Source: Teratosphaeria epicoccoides | Lineage: Eukaryota; Ascomycota; Dothideomycetes; Mycosphaerellales; Teratosphaeriaceae | Assembly (NCBI GenBank): GCA_021401465.1 | Contig: JADDMT010000091.1 | Coordinates: 55,806 to 119,805, forward strand | Direction: 5' to 3' | Length of the DNA: 64,000 nucleotides | Shown: piece after piece, positions 11,386 through 23,000 of the stretch | How the letters are laid out: every line of letters begins with the position of its first letter | How positions within the stretch are numbered: the stretch's first letter is position 1 | The notes under the pieces: generated by a model | Database searches by the model: none | Seen by the model: the letters and a program-made list of their open reading frames with translations, nothing else | What the model was told of the DNA's origin: nothing | Made by a program: the position numbers and the translations under genes

Positions 11386-13242
11386 GTGGCGCTTCTCTTG
11401 TCCAGGTCGTGCGATGTTTATTGTCTGAGGTCTGTAGATTATGGTATCTGATCGTAATGTGCTTGGTCGATCTCTTCCCAACTTCTGCGCTGGTACTCTG
11501 GATAGATGTGGCGGCCTGTCAACGACCGCCTTGAGACATGTAATCCAGCTTCTCACGACCTCTGCAGCTTCTTCTCGGCAGGCAGCACATATGACCCCGG
11601 AGATAGACCCAGTGCCAGATGGTGCTGGACGGGGGCTTCAGCAGCCTCCGAGGTCCATGTCTTTATTGCGATCGCATCTCGATATCCGTGTCGAGATCAT
11701 GATCTTGCTCGAGCAATGTGCTGGTGAGGAGATGATGCTGCATGATCGTGAGATTCCAGGGTTTGGGGTTTTCACTAAGACGATGGATCCTAACACTCTC
11801 CGTAACCCACGACTCCATCAATGACACAGGTCTGACGACTCCTGGTCCTGGCCGCGGCTGTCGTGCTCCTGCTCGAGTCGACAAGAAGCGGCTCAAGCAA
11901 TGCTTCCTCCCTGACGGTGTGTCGCTCTCGCCGTGACAGTGTCTGATGACTCTTTGGACCGGGGCAGCTCGTGGAGACACTTGTGCAAAATCCGAATGCT
12001 GATCTCAGTGCACCCGGATAGGGATTCATCGCGGGTCCTTCATAGCCTGATTTTGAGCACTGGCCTCCGGGAACTCGATCATGGCCGAGAGGACTCCGGT
12101 GTATTCGTGAAACTTGCGTTGACTTACTGCCTGGGCTCTGTTGTGGTAGCAAAAGTGCGCGGCCTTATCAGACGTGGTGATGCTCTTGGTAGACGGCTAC
12201 AATGCCCTCAATCTGTGAAAGTGAGCTTGATAACTATCCGGTCCGGCGACGCGGAACTGCGGCATGTCAGCTTTTGCTCATTGTGACAGCTATAATAGAT
12301 ATCCAATCCGGTCTGTCCGGCAAAATGTATTCCAAATCCAGCTTGTTTGCCATGTCGCAACGCTACGCCGCACCCGAGTCTACGTCTCAAGTGCAGCTTA
12401 CTACATCACCTAGCTTACCACATCACCCTTTCGCGATCTCGATACAAACTACACACCGAGACATCCTACTAGCTGACAGTCGTTAGACTCTGTTCCCATC
12501 TGGTTGAAGCTCTTCAAGTACGGATGCATCAAGATCAAGACCAAAGCCAGAACGTTTGACATGGAATGGGAGAGTCAAGACTGGATTTCACCAACGTAGC
12601 GACTAGCCCGATGCAGCTGCACACCTCAGATCGCGCAATTGTCATGACGACTTCCTGCAATTCTGCCGGGGGTGAGCGGCCGCCAGCGCTACGAAAGCGC
12701 TTCTCATCACCTCCGGCCACACCTGATTCAAGCGCAGCCTGTGACGTGTCCTGTGTCCTGGAGCGCTTTTCCGACAAAGACGGTCCTGTCGTGGTTCAAG
12801 CAAGCTTATGTCCGGGACCTAATGTTGCTCGAATGCGGCGATGAAAACGCGGACGCGACAACCTAGGCCATCATGATGGTCGGTGATGTGTGAAGCGATC
12901 ACGGCGGCGAGAAGACTGTTATGCCGAATTGGCCCGTGGTAGAATGATCGGATAATCGCCAGCTGTGGGACCTAGGCATACCGCTCAAGAGCAGTTCATA
13001 TTTCAGGCGATCTTGAAGCGTATAAGGTAGCTCCAGTGCTTCGAGCCGCAGTCGTCGAGAGCCTTGGTGTAAGCTTCGGGTAACGATGCATGTCGCAAGA
13101 AGAGATTGGTGCAATCTCTTTTCGTTGAAGCTCGAGTTGGGTTCGGGTCCGCATTTGGTTTTTGTAGGCGCAAGAGAAGGGCTGTTTTGCCCGAACGCTC
13201 TTTGTTCCACAGCGTGGTTCAGGAAACAGCGGCGTGGATCTC
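11386..13242. other. Stretch without a supported gene
   Basis: Contains scattered frames of 60-127 codons (for example 11441-11824, 12566-12844 and 12899-13246 on the minus strand). They overlap, lack domains and show no consistent codon bias. The last could hold further coding sequence of the adjacent coiled-coil gene but cannot be joined to it with confidence. Confidence 0.4.
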
Positions 13243-13755
13243 TCACGAGGTTCCCGGGCTCGGGCTCTGGCGGCTGACCATCAAGAAATGTGCCTGACGT
13301 CTGCCCTGGTCCATGTGCTGTTCTTGCGCGTCCTCCAGCCGCTGGTGTAGACGGCGCACCTCTTTGTCGCTGGCATTCAGCTGTGCCATGATCTGCTCGT
13401 GTCTCTGCTGCATTTCCGCAATCTTGTCGTCGCGCAATTTCACACGTTGTTCCGTCCTGCGCTCAAGATCCTGCATCTTAGCTTGGTGCTCCAACTCCAT
13501 ACTCTTTTGCTGGCGCAATATGGACTCTTTGTACCAATCCTCCATTTGCTTCTTGACCTTCGGAATCCGATCGTTCACCATGCGATTCTGCTCCGTCTTG
13601 AGCTGGCGGAACTGAACTTCCCAGTGGGTGCATGATAGCCTCGAGGCTTGGAGATCTGCCTGGAGACGCTCTATTTGCGCGTCATGAGAGGCCGCCGGCT
13701 GAATGTCTGGGAGCAGCTCAACATTTGCGCGGTAGTACTGCACTTGAGCGGGCAT
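13243..13755 (-). CDS. Hypothetical coiled-coil protein, 170 residues
   Basis: The codon pattern is clearly protein-like. The ATG at 13755 is the first after an in-frame TGA five codons upstream, so the start is fixed unless an upstream exon is spliced on. Nearly the whole protein from residue 25 to 155 is a long, charged amphipathic helix rich in Gln, Glu, Arg and Lys (for example RLQADLQAS, KVKKQMEDWYKE, KEVRRLHQRLEDAQEQ), i.e. a continuous coiled coil. The end is Ser/Pro-rich. No other domain, signal peptide or membrane segment is visible. Its 5' side lies only about 180 bp from a wall of mutated transposons starting at 13933, so a once longer N-terminal part could have been lost. Confidence 0.6.
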   Translation of the reverse strand: MPAQVQYYRANVELLPDIQPAASHDAQIERLQADLQASRLSCTHWEVQFRQLKTEQNRMVNDRIPKVKKQMEDWYKESILRQQKSMELEHQAKMQDLERRTEQRVKLRDDKIAEMQQRHEQIMAQLNASDKEVRRLHQRLEDAQEQHMDQGRRQAHFLMVSRQSPSPGTS

Positions 13756-13932
13756 CTTTGGAGTACATCACCGAGCAGTTGGGGTCCCTTCGTAAAACAC
13801 AGCACCTAATTGTGCTCGGTGGCGGCCGAGTATAGCCGACGCGGAGCCGACCTCGGGGCTTGGCAGACAAACTGTCATGTCCATCAGACATGGTAACGTT
13901 GTTGAACGATGAGCGGTGCCAGTCAAGCACAA

Positions 13933-14061
13933 GAAGGGGTTCCTGTTAATGAATGTGTTAGTAGTAGTTAATCACAAAAGGCGCTTTACCTTTATATACC
14001 CTAGGTAGGAACAATCTGCTTATAACAGTCATGTGTTAGTAGCTACTAAGTCGTTAACAAC
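13933..14061 (+). mobile_element. Harbinger transposase fragment
   Basis: This short piece matches the transposase segment at about 43590-43715 in H2 (RKGFL, KRRFTF and SHVLVATKSLTT blocks). It is cut on the right by the LTR of retroelement A1 and marks the sharp edge of the gene island. Confidence 0.8.
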
Positions 14062-14508
14062 TGTTACAAGGGTAGGTACTAATAGCAGGAAGGGGATCAG
14101 GTGTTAGACTCGCAGAGCTGTAAAGAATATCGACAATAGCAATTAACCTTGTAACTAACTCTCCTCTAAGTAAGAGAGGATTAAATTAAGATTAAGTACA
14201 AAGCTCCTAACTACCTGTCCTAAAGCTATCCCTATATACTAGAGAGACAGGGTAGCTCTATTAGATCTGTTAACAGACCTAACAGATCTATGTCTATAGA
14301 TCTATAGACTAACCCTACAGATCTAAGAGTCTATCCTCCTATAACAGATCCCTTCTCCCCTATAGGCCTATAGATCTGTAGACTAACTACATAGATCTAG
14401 GGATCTATCCTTACATGACAGATCCTTTCTCCTATGACTATGCTATAACTCGTAGCACTTAGGATACTCATGATCCTGTAACTCATAGTACTCCTAATAC
14501 TCATGATA
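14062..14508 (-). repeat. LTR of family A (3' LTR of A1)
   Basis: In plus orientation it starts TGTTACAAGGGTAGG and ends CTCATGATA. Sister LTRs start TGTCATAAGG, and both can be explained from an ancestral TGTCACAAGG by C-to-T changes. The centre holds a cluster of AGATCT palindromes and related AGATC units whose number differs among copies. In element orientation a purine-rich tract, the complement of ctatccctctctta, immediately precedes it, as expected for a polypurine tract. Confidence 0.8.
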
Positions 14509-14587
14509 CTATCCCTCTCTTAGCCTAGCTTGTCCCTAAGCTACATTATTAGTATAGGGTTTCTCTTGTCATTTCCTTTGTGTAGTA

Positions 14588-15208
14588 ATGTCTTCTCTTT
14601 CTACATTACTACCTTGTGTCATCCTAGACACTAACGCCCCTTTAACGCAGAAACGTAAATGCCACGCAAATTAAATCTATTATTAGGGCTAGGACAGCAT
14701 GAAGTCCTGTACTTAGTATTAAGAGTTAAAGCTTGTTTGTCAAGTGTACATTTCCTTAGGGAAATGTTTGTAGTGTTACTTTAGCAACTATCGAAGTTAC
14801 GACGCAAAGGTAACAGAGGTCGAATAGAAGAAGTCAGGTAATTAGCAGAAAAGACTAATTGCTAATCTCGATCATGTAAAGGCGGCCCTAGCTAAGGCTT
14901 CGTAGAAGAAAATAGAGGCGCATGTAAAGGAGATGCATCTTCGGAAATAGTTAGACGCGGTCGACTATGAGGTCGAGGATAGTTGCACTCTTAAGGAGCG
15001 TGAGATCAGGGAGGATAAGGCTAAAGAGTAGGCTCTTCTATAGGCTAGGTTTCTTCTTGACCTAGATCCCTTAGTAGGTCTTGCTCTTAGTCCTACGACA
15101 TAGAGCGTAATAGAAGGTTTCGCTAATGCCTTGTATTAGGGTTTCCTGGATAGCGTGATAGCCGAGCTGATTAACAGCGTCCTGTAGGAGTCTAGTCATA
15201 GCTTATAA
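14588..15208 (+). pseudogene. Antisense cysteine-rich/coiled-coil ORF of family A (copy A1), mutated
   Basis: A single frame of 207 codons from ATG (14588) to TAA (15206-15208) lies on the strand opposite to gag-pol, between the chromodomain end of pol and the 3' LTR. It aligns without any indel to the copy at 25933-26553, which is better preserved. It contains internal TAG/TAA codons, and several cysteine codons have become Tyr (TGT to TAT). See the A2 copy for domain structure. The two genes converge, their stops being only a few tens of bases apart. Confidence 0.7.
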
Positions 15209-15229
15209 TCTTCTCCCTAGGTTTGTTCT

Positions 15230-16652
15230 TCTCTTGAAACTTCGTATCTTTTACTAATAGTTTCGCAGATGTTCTAGGGGTTCCTAGGTGTTCTCGGTAC
15301 TCCTATATCCTTCCTATTCTACTAAGTACTCTCGCTGTCTGTCCTGCTAGTAAGTGTCGACAATCTTCTTAACAGTATACTTAGGTTCTTCTACTTTAGG
15401 GTCAAGTCATAAGAATTCTGTTTATAGTGCGGCGTCTAGCGCTACTTGTTCTAGCAGAGAGACATAGAACACAGGGTACATTCTCATCTGCTTAGGTAGC
15501 TGTAATTTGAAGTTAACTAGTCCTTTCTTAGCCTTAATCTAGAATGGTCCTAGTTTTATAGCGTCTAGTTTTTTACTTAGCTTGTCTGATTTAATATGAC
15601 GGCAGAGGAGATACACCTTGTCCCCCTCCTTTAGAATTAGTCCCTTAATTCTCTTATAATTCGCGTACTATGCCATGTTCTGTTAATAGAACTACAGGTC
15701 TAATTATGCCTCTGTTTGTAGTTAGCGTAGGTGTTCTACTTGCCTAAGTGCTACTAGGTTTAGATTACTAGCTAAGACATCCGGAATGTCTTCTATAGCT
15801 AATCTATACGCTATCTAAAATAGCGAGAGTCCTGTCGACTCTGCTAGCGTACTATTATACGTAAGCTCTGCTATTAGTAACAACTCTACCTAGTTGTTCT
15901 AGTCCCTATTCACATAGGATCGAAGGTACTATTCTAACGTCTAATTTAGACATTTTGTCTGTCTATCTATTTAAGGGTAGAAGGAAGTACTTAGTCGATG
16001 TATGACCTAGAATTGTCTTATTAGGGCTTTCTAGAAGTTAGAGGTAAACACGGATCCTCGATCTGTTACTAGGTCCTGTAGCATGCTATGTAGTACTACT
16101 ACCTATTTAACGAAGACATGTGCGATATCTTTAGTCTTAAAGTCTTCGTAGTAAGGGATAAACTTCCTAAACTTAGTAAATTAGTTGACTACTACTATGA
16201 TCCTATCGAAGAACTCCTTAGTAGCGGGTTCTCTTAACTAAGGTAGTTTAACGATAAAGTCTATAGCGAGCGATTCCTACGGCTATTAAGGTACCTTAAG
16301 TAGTCGTAGTAGCCTATACGGTTTGTGATAGTCATACTTACTCTGTTAGTAAGTTACACATTATCGGACATAGTCCTTAATTGCCTTGCCTATCCTAGGG
16401 AAGTAATATTCTTGTCAGAGAATTTGCTTCATTTTAGACACTCCTAGGTGTCCTGCCTAAGGAACGTTATGTCAGAGGCGTAGCAGCTCTAATTGTAAAG
16501 ACGTTAGCATGTATACTAATCCTTAAAAGAGAAGGATTCTGTCTTTGTCTTCCTAGTTCTCCTGTCTATTAATGTCGTTATAGACAGCAAGTATAGTTAG
16601 GTCATAGACTAGTGCGTTCTTCAGGTCGTCCTGAAATTTACTAGTCTATGTA
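15230..16652 (-). pseudogene. Integrase and chromodomain part of family A pol (A1)
   Basis: On the minus strand around 15960-16080 the integrase core block DRGSVFTSNF with following RLSTSF is readable. Around 15240-15420 a chromodomain follows (YTVKKIVDTY, then EYLVE, WEPLEHL with Trp codons turned into stops). Chromodomains at the integrase C-terminus define chromoviruses and are known to direct integration to heterochromatin. The frame has many TAG codons. Confidence 0.75.
16648..16652. repeat. Target-site duplication ATGTA, left side of C2
   Basis: ATGTA precedes the TGATACAG terminus of C2 and recurs at 39065-39069 after its right LTR. The A sequence resumes exactly there. Confidence 0.85.
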
Positions 16653-17012
16653 TGATACAGTTAATACTAGGGGGCCATTAGAGCCGCATAGGTTCTAATG
16701 CCCGCCCTTAGCATATAGTAACCCTACTATACATAGTAAGGGGGTCCTTCGTACATACGTTAGCTCGTATGTCGTCTAAGTAGGATTAGTAGTTAACGTA
16801 GGATACCTCTATGTCACTAACCCTATAGTACCCCTACAGGGTTAGGCTTAGACATGCTTTCCCTAATTAAGGAGTGTTAGGGGTTATAAGCACCCTTAGC
16901 GCTACCTCTGCAATAAGCAGAAAGCAGCGCTGTCTTGTACCTACTAAAAGGTTAGATTACTCTGTTACACTACGACATATTTTCATATCATATAGCATAT
17001 ACATCTATATTA
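16653..17012 (+). repeat. LTR of family C (5' LTR of C2)
   Basis: 360 bp, starting TGATACAG and ending CTATATTA, in plus orientation. All six family C LTRs in the window are exactly 360 bp. The terminal CA has become TA, as RIP would do. Confidence 0.9.
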
Positions 17013-17177
17013 GTTCTGCTTTTTCCCCCCTGCTTTGTAGTCTAGCAGAGAATACTACAATATGTCTAGAGTACTACAAACTTGTAACTAACACGTAGCG
17101 AGCGCCATACTAAGCGCCCGCGACAGCGAAGCTAGCCTGAGTAACTAGCCTGCAGAAGTACCTGCTACAAGCGACAC

Positions 17178-17537
17178 TAATATAGATGTATATGCTATAT
17201 GATATGAAAATATCTCGTAGTGTAACAGAGTAATCCGACCTTTTAGTAGGTACAAGATAGCGCTACTTTCTGCTTATCGCAGAGGTAGCGCTAAGGGTGC
17301 TTATAACCCCTGACGCTCCTCAATTAGGGAAAGCATGTCCGAGCCTAACCCCGCAGGGGTACCGTAGGGTTAGCAACATAGGGGCGTCCTACGTCGACAA
17401 CTAATCCTACTCAGACAACATACAAGCTAACGTATGTACGAAGGACCCCCTTGCTATATGTAGCAGGGTCACTACATGCTAAGGGTAGCTATTAGAACCT
17501 ATGCGGTTCTAATAGCCCCCTAGTATTAACCGTATTA
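17178..17537 (-). repeat. LTR of family C (3' LTR of C1)
   Basis: 360 bp, reverse orientation (TAATATAG to CGTATTA in plus reading). It is followed by CTGCCCCTCCTCC, the complement of a polypurine tract that borders the 3' LTR. Confidence 0.9.
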
Positions 17538-18164
17538 CTGCCCCTCCTCCTATGAGGATGTCCCTAGCCTTACTAAGTGACATACGCGGAACATATAGGG
17601 TACAGGATGTAGCACGCTTACACTACGCAAGGGTAAATAGGTAGATAGCCTACGTAACATGTTTCATGCGTATACCTTAACACCTTCGTAGCGAGTACAG
17701 GGCGGAGGCTGCTAACTTAGGCGGATTTTAATCCGTTACATGTTAGGCAGCTTCGTAACACCTTCGCTTTACATGCAGATCAAGATATCAGGAAACTACA
17801 AGTACATACTTCGGTTAATCCTTGAAATTATAGGGCGAGCATGCGCGCTAGCCTTGCCAAGTAGCTTAGCCGTCCCTATTTAGTCGTGACTATAAAGAAT
17901 GTGTCGTAGAACCTTAGGGTAGTAGGAAAGTACGCGGACGCTCTGCGCGCGCCGCTCGAAATGGCAGGAGCGCGCTCCTAGCGCGGCCATTTCCATGCTA
18001 GTAGGCTAGCACGAGTGCGGTCGGCGCACATGCGTGACAGCCGCATTATCTGTTATTACATTATTCGGTCCCCTTGTAAGTTAACTAAAGGCAGGTACTC
18101 TGCGCATGTAGTTCGAGTCACTAGCTTAACGGTTGCGGTAGGCAACAGGGGGGCTGTTAGAGGG

Positions 18165-18172
18165 TATAAAAA
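18165..18172 (+). promoter_or_regulatory. TATA box upstream of the family C antisense ORF (C1)
   Basis: TATAAAAA in the context gagggTATAAAAAcctcgtcgc, about 155 bp before the ATG at 18328. The same sequence and spacing occur in C3 (47823) and C4 (63275) although the surrounding DNA has diverged, which supports a functional core promoter for an independent transcript. Confidence 0.6.
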
Positions 18173-18327
18173 CCTCGTCGCTTCCTAAACTTTCCTGTTC
18201 TAAGATACTAACATTAACCTCCGCTCCTACTTCGCTTAGCTTGCGCCTCGCTATGTCTACGGGTCTGTACTAGAGCTCCTTCTTCTTCAATCAATTAATC
18301 AAGATCAATCAACCTGTCTTAGCTATA

Positions 18328-19824
18328 ATGGCTCATATGCTACAGACTAAGTTCGACACTACTTACTCTGCCCGCGATTGTCGCTTATGTTAACGATGCC
18401 TCGACAACCTTAGTAGCCAAGCTACACACATCTCTCCTCCGCGTGTTAGTAAGGCGTCCCTTACCCGCGAGGTATGCGTGACTAGTACTAACCGAAGCGT
18501 AGCTAAGATCTACGTTAGCAGGTTTAATGAGGGCGGTGTCTACTATAATTGTGTCAACTGTAATAGCAAGCATCAAAAATGCTAAGACCTCCCTAAAGAA
18601 GTGTATAGCGAGTACAACTAGCTCTGCCATAACATTGATGACTTCTAGAGTACGCGCGACAAGGGGATTGCCGAAGGTACTCTGACTATGAACAGGCTAC
18701 AGGCTAAGTACCGCAAGGTACTCGCCTACCTGCTCGGCGCCCTCTCGTGCTTTACCGCGACTGCTAACCGTTCTCATGGCAGTGTTTACTTCGACTCTCT
18801 GCTAACAGGCGAAAACGTTTGTCTAGGTCTGATCGCAGACTTAGTCTAGAAGATCTTAAAGGTGCTAACCGTTAGGGTCGAGACCTTCGCCATAGTACGC
18901 TTATAGTGCGGGTACCCTCTAAGTATGAATGCTGACTTTCTCCGCTAGGCTAACGTTAGCGTCGAGAAATATCCGACTAGCTGTTAGCGTTAGCAACTCG
19001 GGGCCCTTGCCTCTATTAACGATGACTTTAAGACGTAGATAATCTGCAAGAAGGTTATCAAGCAATTCACTACTCCTGCTGCTAAGGCCACGCCCTAGCG
19101 CCGTACCGAGAGACAGCCTGCCTCTAAGCCGGTCCCGAGGACTAAGCCGTAAGTTACTTACTCGAATCCTGTCGCGTGCGTATAGCTAACACATTGTAGC
19201 GCCGCTGCCTACGCCGCCTTGACGCTACTATCTAAGAAGAAGAAGAGGGCTAGGGCCGAAATTGAGGTCAGCGACGAGGAAGCCGAGCCTTCCCCGCTTG
19301 CGACCCGCACTACATCTGTCAAGACGCTAAGGCACAAGCCTCTAGGCCAGATCTTTGAGGATAAGGAGGATGACGACGTCTAGGATACCTTCGGTCCTGA
19401 CGTAATCCCTTCGCGCTATAGTGTCACTGTACTAGTTGCGCCTAAGGGAGACACTAAGTCTAATGATGTAGTCGATACTTGTGTCAAGAAGCGCAAGATG
19501 ATCTTGAGGGCCGAGCGTAACAGCCGCAAGCGCGCTCGAGTCTCTTTGCCTTCTAATGCTAAGGATGAGGTAGTCGTCGCGACTAGGCGCGGTAAGGGTG
19601 TCGCTAGTTCTCTAGCTACTATAGGCTCTGAAGACGAGCTCCCTCGCAACCTACTAAAGAAGAAGATGCCGGCCTCTCTTCGTGGCGTTACTACCCCCGT
19701 TACTCATAGTCGCTTTAGGGTGTTTAGTAGACCCCGTGTAGGTAGGCAGTCCCTAGCAGACCGTAACAAGAAAGACTCTCCTGCTTCAGGTTCGGTTAGG
19801 AAGCCCCTAACTAGTAGTCGCTAA
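18328..19824 (+). pseudogene. Antisense 499-codon cysteine-rich ORF of family C (copy C1), mutated
   Basis: One uninterrupted frame of 499 codons runs opposite to gag-pol between pol and the 3' LTR. The C3 copy (47986-49482) has exactly the same length. About 14 internal stops, nearly all TAG, sit where C3 or C4 often still have Gln, Trp or Arg. Residues 1-100 carry spaced cysteines (21 and 24, 50, 75 and 78, 85) suggesting zinc binding. Residues about 100-240 look globular (LLTGENVCLGLIADLV and similar). The C-terminal half is basic and Ser/Thr-rich with KKKKR and SRKRARVS-type clusters, and an acidic VSDEEAEPS block. This suggests a nuclear, nucleic-acid-binding protein. I know of no established function for such an ORF. 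Confidence 0.75.
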
Positions 19825-20039
19825 GCATTAGCTACGAAGCTAATCTAAGCATGTCTCTTGTTCTTCTTGGGTTTATTCTAGGTGTGCCTTTAGGCATTAA
19901 TGATGTATGAGTAGGGCGTTTGCTTCTCGTTGTTACTTCGCGCATTATGCACTACATACACGTGTTAAGAATCCTGCTCTAGAACCCTCATCTTCCTACG
20001 AATCGACCTTCTTAAGCCCTGCTTACGCCTCCTCTACTC

Positions 20040-23000
20040 TTCGAATTCACGAATAGCTTCTAGAGCGTTCTTGCAGTCTTCGGCTAGAACCTATTATGTG
20101 TACTCAGGTAGGTATCCTTTCTACTTCACTAGATAGTACGTTGCGCCCTTACGCCGCATACTGTCCTTAATACCCTCGACTTCCTACTCTTCGTTCTCTT
20201 CTGCTACTAGCATTAGGTCCGCGGGCTCTTCGCCCTCGCGCTATACCTATAGTTCGAGTAGAGATACGTAGAAGACGTCATGCACACAATACGACAATAG
20301 CAATAATAGCTAGTATGCCTGCGAGCCTATCGCGTCGCGTATCCGGAAGGGTCTGACGAACCTTGGCGTTATCTTCTTGCTTAGAAGTTTCAGCTTGAGA
20401 TTCTTCGTTAATAGTAACACCTTTGTACTAACTACGTACTACATCGGTTTAGCATAGGCGTTATTATGTTTAATCTAGGATTCTGAGGCCTTTTTCTAGT
20501 GTTCTATTAGCACCGAATGTACCTCGCGCATACGCCGCGCTAATTCCGTAGCGGCTAGCACCCTCTCCTCAGAAGACTCGTCCTAAGGCGGTTCTAGGTG
20601 TATTTCCGGATCAAAGCCATAAAGAATCTGAAATGGCGACATACGCATAGTAGCATGCATGCTGTTATTGACTGCAAATTCCGCCATAGGAATTGCGTCA
20701 GCCTAGGCATCCTAGTTCTTAGCGTAGTAGCACCGAAGGTACTACTTAAGAGTCTAGTTCATACGTTTAGTCTGACTATTAGTCTGTAGATAGAATGCTG
20801 TACTTAGGCGGTACTTAACACGCGCCTTAAACACAAATTCTTGCTAGTATTCACTAGTGAAGACAGAACCTCGATCTGATAGGATACTTTAGGGGACACT
20901 AAAGCGCTATATGACTTCGTCGCGAAGTAGCTGCGCAAGCTCGCCGCTTGTGTACCTTTTCGTACATAGGATGAAGACATTTATCTTTAAGTATTAGTCG
21001 ACTACTACAAGGACAGCATTAACTACATCGCCTTTCTACTTTGCTAGCGGCAAATCGGTAATGAAATCTATAGTTAAGTCTTGCCATAGTCTCTCTAGTA
21101 GTAGGAGTGCCTAAGCATTGCTGTAGGGGCAATAGCGCCAAGATTTGCTAATCTGGCACGTCTAGCAGGATTTGACATAGTCAGAGACATCCTGTTCTAG
21201 CGTAGGCTACTAGTATTTGCGTCTAAGAAGTACGTTCGTCTTCTCTACGCCAAAATGGCCCGCGAGTTTATTGTCATGATGAATACGGAGGAGCTACGAA
21301 CAGAGTACGCGGTTAGCGGGTACGTAGAGCCTATTGTCAAAGTACTACAAGTCGCCTGACTTGGTCTAGTACTTCGGACTACCTGCAGTGTCCTAGAGAG
21401 CTACACCCTCATTAATTAACTCTAGTTCTCGCTCTTACAACCACTGAATAAGTCTTGAGACTTCTTTAAAGGGTTCTTTAGACATTGCATGCTTACTACA
21501 TGTAAGCTAGTTAACTACCGCACGGATCGAGCTAGACACGGTCGCTATAGCTGCTAGATAGGGGGGTTCGTTACTAGCGGAGGCCGTGAGGCCCCATTAG
21601 ACCTGCAGTCGACCTATAAGAGGAGCTAACGACAGATCGCCGCCCTAAACTACAAGCTTTGTTTACAGTGTAGGGAGAAGCTATTAGTTACCCTCTTCCC
21701 TAGTGTCGTAGTCTAGTCGTCGCGAAGGACTGTTAGCCGGATTCGTCTTTCTAGAACGATGCTAGATAACGAAGTCAAAGCTAGCGAGGAAAGTCGCCTA
21801 CCTTGCTTGCTAACTACTTAGCTACTTTACGCCTATGAAGCCGCGAAGGTTGTTATAGTTAGTAAGCACCTTAATAGGGTGCGCTACGCCTTCGAGGTAG
21901 TGTCGGTACTCCTTGAAGCCGTTAATAATAGCTAAAAGTTCTTAGTCATAAGTCTCATAGTTAAGCTTAGCGCCCTGCATCTTCCGCGACTAGAAGGTAA
22001 TTAGGTACTATTACGCACTGCCTTTATGCGACTAGAGCTGCGATATAATTGCGGCTATTACGAATTTTGAAGCATCGGTCTCTATCCGGATCTTCGCAGC
22101 AGGGTCAAAGTGCCGAAGTATAGGCGTAGTTTAAAAAGCTACTTTGAGTTTAGAGAAGGCCTTGCTCTAAGCCTCCTCCTAAGGCACTTTCCCTGGCTTT
22201 TTTCCTCGAACCGCGCCCTTTGCGAGAGCCATGAGGGGAGCCACGATCTTCAAGTAAGATCGTATGAATCTGCGATAGAAGTTAGTAAATCCTAGGAACA
22301 CCTGCACTTCTTAGAGGGTAGTTAGCTACAGCTACTCCGTAATTACAGACACCCTTTAGTCATCCATGATGACTCCTTCTGTAGAGACGATGTATCCGAG
22401 AAACTTAATCCTATCTGTCAGGAATGAGCACTTCTTTAGGTTCGCGTATAGAGCGAACTTGCGGAGCTATTCGAGCACTATACTTAGATGCTAAATATGC
22501 TCCTCCTTCGAGTCGGAATAGACTAGTATATCATCTAAATATACTACGTAGCAGGTGTTAACGAGGCCGGCTAGGGCCCGGTTAATATACGCTTAGAACG
22601 TTGCTAGTACGTTAGTCAAGCTAAATGGCATCACTATATACTCGAAGTGTCTATACTACGTTCGGAATATAGTCTTCTACTCGTCGCCCTTTCGGATTAG
22701 TATCTGGTAGTAGGCGTCCTTCAAGTCGATAGACAAGAAGATGGCGGCGCGACTAAGGCGGTCAAGCGTCTCGCTAATAAGTAGTAGGGGGCAGCGGTTC
22801 TTCTAGGTTACCGCGTTAAGGCCCCTATAGTTAACGCATAGGCGGAGCGTGTTGTCCTTCTTCAGGACAAACATAACTAGCGCTCTAGCCTCGCTGTCGC
22901 TTCGTCGGATCCACGCGTTCCTTTGCGCCTTGTAGAGATAGTCTCGAAGTGTTTCGAGCTACGATTCCGACATAGGGTATAGAGGTCGATACGGAGGGTT

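Larger units (their letters stand above)
14062..16652 (-). mobile_element. Ty3/gypsy chromovirus A, outer copy, 3' part (A1)
   Basis: In element orientation (right to left) this is the 3' half: integrase, chromodomain, antisense ORF, polypurine tract and 3' LTR. The element is interrupted at 16652 by C2. It resumes at 39065 in the same reading context, with ATGTA duplicated at the two junctions, so A1 and A3 (39065-43365) are one element of roughly 6.9 kb. Confidence 0.85.

Noticed and set aside
13718..13930. Upstream exon for the 13243-13755 gene
   Set aside because: The intron that can be drawn (50 bp, GTGCTG to AAAG) does not keep the reading frame.
18385..18630. Minus-strand ORF inside C1 (and its equivalent at 63450-63683)
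   Set aside because: It is the mirror of the conserved antisense-ORF frame on the plus strand. Its openness follows from TAG-type mutation affecting only the other reading direction.
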